Translations under genes and position numbers: made by a program
Shown here: positions 27,664 through 30,074 of the stretch, piece by piece
Layout of the letters: every line of letters starts with the position of its first letter
How positions within the stretch are numbered: position 1 is the first letter of the stretch
Notes under the pieces: model-generated
Told to the model about the DNA's origin: nothing
The model's database searches: none
The model's input: only the letters and a program-made list of their open reading frames with translations
Source: Stentor coeruleus
Lineage: Eukaryota > Ciliophora > Heterotrichea > Heterotrichida > Stentoridae
Assembly: GCA_001970955.1 (NCBI GenBank)
Contig: MPUH01000905.1
Coordinates: 1 to 30,074, forward strand
DNA: 30,074 nucleotides
Reading direction: 5' to 3'

Positions 27664-29484
27664 TTAGAATAGCTTTTTAAATAAAAGCTGCTTAAAAAAC
27701 TTGGCTCTCTGAGGATCTGAAAACAGCCCTTCGTCTGTGATCACCGAGCAAATCTGCAAAGGTGTCTCATACGGTTGGGTATTTTTCCCACCTCCCAACA
27801 TGGCAAGTCTTTCCCCAAACTTCTTTTCCTTCAGCATTTCCTCAAAATGCTGATGATTGTTCGAAATTCTCTTTTTTGGGAAGCTTCTATACCTTGACCT
27901 TTCTTCAATTTTCTTCGGTATAACTAACTCTATAAAACTATACGGGGTTTGAGATTTAAAATACTGGGTTTTAAAAGCTTCATCTAATTGAACACATGGA
28001 GGTACAGGGCCAGGCTCAATTTTGACCTTTTTAATCTTATATAATCTCTGAAATACAGTCAAATCGTTTTTCTTAGTCGAATACTGAAGATTTTTCTTCA
28101 TAGAGCTTAAAGCTTTACTTGTGCCTTCCTGTGATACTGGCCTTTGATCTTTATTTAAAATCCTTCCCCCAGTGGATTCAACCCATATTTGTTGTGAAGC
28201 TCGAAGGTAGTTATCAAAGATAGGGTTCGAGCTAGGGAAAATCATAGTGAAATCTCCAATATGAGAGTTTTCCCAAGTGGCTCTTTTGAGCTGGGCGTTT
28301 TTGAAGTCACTGATTTTATTATCTTTTTCTTGTTGTTTGTTGTGAGAAAGGGTCCTAAAAAGAATTTGTTTTTTTTTACGATCGTCATACTCACGTTTAT
28401 TGTCTGGGTTAAGGTTTAATAAGACAAGAGCCTGCTGGAGAACTTGAAACTTGATTTTATAGTCCAATGGACTGTCAATATTGAAACTTGGCGAGTGGTT
28501 CACTTCAAGTAGCCAAGGCTTACCAGTTTCATCTAGTATAATATCAAAGCCTAAGACTTCAAAACACATACCATTATAAGGATCATCTGGCTGGCAGGCT
28601 TTATACACATGAGCAAGTGAAGGTTGTATTGTGCATAAGGTCTTAACGATAATTGCACTTATGTCTTTCCATATTTTCTCAATATCAAAACCCAACTCTT
28701 GGATTTTACTCATTGTTGCAGTTAAGCTCCGTTTATGCCCAACATTATCATTTTTTGGGTCACTATTAAAAATAAAGTTTTCACTGTTTTTGTTTATAGC
28801 ATAATTCGTTAAATGCATACAGGTATTGTGGAAGTTTTTGGAATTAGGTGGAGAGTATGGCTCAGTAGCAAATCTTCCAAGGCCTTCTTTATGTAGGAAG
28901 ACTTTTAAAGGGTCGCAACCTGCTATAAGGACGTAGATTCTCATATCAAATTTGAGTTTATCTATGAGCAAAGGGTTTGTTATGTATTCTTGGATTACAT
29001 AACGCTCGTTTTCAACAAAGCCTTCGAGAGATTTTGTTAGGAATATTCCTTTGCCTTGACATGAGGCTTCAGGTTTTACGATATAGAATTTTTTAGATGT
29101 GTTGTAAAGCTTGAGACTGGAAAGCTCAGATGGGTACAGAAAAGTTTTCGGATAGAAGCTGAAGTCGTCTGGGAAAAGTTTCCTAAGTTTGTTAAGGTTC
29201 TTGGCTAAGAAATTCTTTCGGGCTATTTCATGCATGTTTGGGAAATGGTTAATTTTTTGATAAGGCTTCATTTTACAGAGCTTCTCTGGTTGAACACTGC
29301 AATCAGTCCATATTAAGTCTGAATCATCTTCATCGTCATCAATAGACTTTACTCTCCAGCCCAAGCTCTGACTGATTTTTTGGATTATTTCGTACTGGGT
29401 AAAGGCAATGTTTATCGTAATTTTTTTACCTGCTTTTCTCCTAGAGGGGGTTTGAATTTCGTGTTCCTTATCGATATTACTCAT
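27664..29484 (-). CDS. Tubulin tyrosine ligase-like protein, probable polyglutamylase (TTLL6/13-like)
   Basis: A 606-residue protein ending in TAA. The TTL catalytic domain covers about 40-350. The ATP-grasp parts are visible: FYIVKPEASCQGKGIFL (nucleotide loop), YVIQEYI, FDMRIYVLIAGCDPLKVFLH, GLGRFAT, CMHLTNYAINK, and GFDIILDETGKPWLLEVNHS with the Mg/ATP-binding E327 and N329. The text around DMRIYVL, LTNYAINK and LLEVNHSPSF matches TTLL6/7/13 glutamylases better than tyrosine ligase or glycylases. The role is adding glutamate side chains to tubulin tails in cilia and cortical microtubules. The C-terminal 250 residues are basic and low in predicted structure, as in autonomous glutamylases that use a basic region to bind microtubules. 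The start is 39 bases after the start of PIGW, in the same direction, with separate promoters likely. Confidence 0.93.
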   Translation of the reverse strand: MSNIDKEHEIQTPSRRKAGKKITINIAFTQYEIIQKISQSLGWRVKSIDDDEDDSDLIWTDCSVQPEKLCKMKPYQKINHFPNMHEIARKNFLAKNLNKLRKLFPDDFSFYPKTFLYPSELSSLKLYNTSKKFYIVKPEASCQGKGIFLTKSLEGFVENERYVIQEYITNPLLIDKLKFDMRIYVLIAGCDPLKVFLHKEGLGRFATEPYSPPNSKNFHNTCMHLTNYAINKNSENFIFNSDPKNDNVGHKRSLTATMSKIQELGFDIEKIWKDISAIIVKTLCTIQPSLAHVYKACQPDDPYNGMCFEVLGFDIILDETGKPWLLEVNHSPSFNIDSPLDYKIKFQVLQQALVLLNLNPDNKREYDDRKKKQILFRTLSHNKQQEKDNKISDFKNAQLKRATWENSHIGDFTMIFPSSNPIFDNYLRASQQIWVESTGGRILNKDQRPVSQEGTSKALSSMKKNLQYSTKKNDLTVFQRLYKIKKVKIEPGPVPPCVQLDEAFKTQYFKSQTPYSFIELVIPKKIEERSRYRSFPKKRISNNHQHFEEMLKEKKFGERLAMLGGGKNTQPYETPLQICSVITDEGLFSDPQRAKFFKQLLFKKLF

Positions 29485-29845
29485 TTTCGAGTATAACTGA
29501 ATAATGAGATTACAATATTTTATTAAATTGAAGATTAATAATTTAAGACTTATGCGAAATTTATAGATAAAATAAGTTTATTATTTGCAAAAAAAGCTAG
29601 AAAACTGGCTTTGGTGGAATGAAAATTTTTTAAAAATGATTAAAGATAGAATATTATTTTTTTATACAAGTTGCAAGTGAAAATTATATTAAGGAAGGAA
29701 TATTTTAAGTTTTATACATTGAAATTAAAAAAATAATATGAGAAGTTTATATTGTGTAATGATAGTCTATTGATTATGTTTTCAAAATTATTTATTTGGA
29801 TTAAAAGTATTTGGCATATTTGATTAATTTATATGATATAATGGA
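29485..29845. other. Spacer upstream of TTLL gene
   Basis: G-leaning on the + strand, as for upstream flanks of other minus-strand genes here. It should carry the TTLL promoter. No gene is seen before the WD40 remnant. Confidence 0.5.
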
Positions 29846-29961
29846 AATGCTGCTACAATAACGAGCGACAATCGGTTTGTGGTATCAGGATTTGATGATA
29901 AGACTGTGAGAGTGTGAGAGTGTGGAATCTGCTTGAGAGACGACAAGAAGTTGTGCTTGAA
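29846..29961 (+). pseudogene. WD40-repeat remnant with 8-base duplication
   Basis: The + strand reads NAATITSDNRFVVSGFDDKT and then VRV, a clear WD40 repeat (SGxDDKTVRVW). At 29908-29915 and 29916-29923 the eight bases gagagtgt occur twice. The duplication shifts the frame. After it, in the new frame, VRVWNLLERRQEVVLE continues the usual repeat. Beyond that the expected GH-type linker is lost. No start codon or second repeat is nearby, so it is most likely a broken fragment of a WD40 gene rather than a functional one. A sequencing or assembly slip could explain the 8-base copy but not the missing flanks. Confidence 0.7.
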
Positions 29962-29997
29962 GTCTTAGGATTACGCATTACTTCAAAGTCGTCATCT

Positions 29998-30074
29998 TCA
30001 TTTTAATTTTCTTACTTCTTCTTCCTCATCAAGTGGTCTCATATCAAATGGATACATTTTCCTAATACTGGTTC
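29998..30074 (-). CDS. Partial reading frame at right edge
   Basis: The minus strand entering from the right edge reads TSIRKMYPFDMRPL and then DEEEEVRKLK before TGA at 29998-30000. The mix of acidic and basic residues looks like a protein C-terminus. If UGA is Trp, the frame goes through two more TGAs (29992-29994, 29983-29985) to TAA at 29971-29973, adding WRWRLWSNA. Three UGAs in six codons would be an odd tail, which argues for TGA as the true stop. Only about 25 codons are seen, so it may be chance. Confidence 0.4.
   Translation of the reverse strand, partial: TSIRKMYPFDMRPLDEEEEVRKLK

Noticed and set aside
1-30074. tRNA, rRNA, snRNA genes, CRISPR arrays and transposases
   Set aside because: I looked for T-loop motifs, snRNA 5' ends and Sm-like signals, spaced short repeats, and transposase motifs by eye on both strands and found none that hold up.

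Overview
The window looks like macronuclear DNA of a heterotrich ciliate (Stentor/Blepharisma group). It is AT-rich and holds compact eukaryotic protein-coding genes on both strands, with no operons, ribosome binding sites or bacterial genes. Three spliced-out segments are needed to keep two conserved genes in frame. Each is exactly 15 nt, runs GTA...TAG and has an A at position 10, which is the heterotrich intron type. The genetic code is not settled. Several genes end at TGA, and almost every TGA seen lies at a 3' end, which favours the standard code as in Stentor. However, an otherwise intact Kelch gene has two in-frame TGA codons exactly where Kelch repeats carry tryptophan, which would fit a UGA=Trp code as in Blepharisma. 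Coordinates use TGA as stop except in the Kelch gene, and the alternative ends are given.

Layout from left to right: a coiled-coil protein (191-1027, -); a parvulin-type prolyl isomerase PIN4 with one intron (2041-2439, -), divergent from a small unknown gene (2520-2877, +); a cytosolic carboxypeptidase (3716-5890, +); a protein kinase with a helical N-terminus (6247-8148, -); a coiled-coil protein (8458-10275, -); a multi-RING RBR ubiquitin ligase (11966-14452, -); alanine aminotransferase (15643-17112, +); a possible small decayed gene (17594-17776, +); a Kelch-repeat protein (18660-20017, +); an unknown protein (20751-21545, -); an ankyrin-like protein (23019-23645, +); a long coiled-coil protein (23884-25965, -); the GPI inositol acyltransferase PIGW/GWT1 with two introns (26324-27625, -); a tubulin tyrosine ligase-like glutamylase (27664-29484, -); and at the right edge a WD40 remnant (+) and a partial reading frame (-).

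The genes are mostly independent housekeeping or cytoskeletal functions. One functional pairing stands out: the TTLL enzyme adds, and the cytosolic carboxypeptidase removes, glutamate side chains on tubulin. Three places hold a single N flanked by nearly identical copies of 58-97 bases. They look like failed contig joins, and one disrupts the Kelch frame. Spacers show a repeated strand asymmetry: on the + strand the DNA to the right of a gene is G-rich and the DNA to its left is C-rich, whichever way the gene runs. This pattern also points to possible unannotated transcription units near 11300-11450 and 17594-17776.
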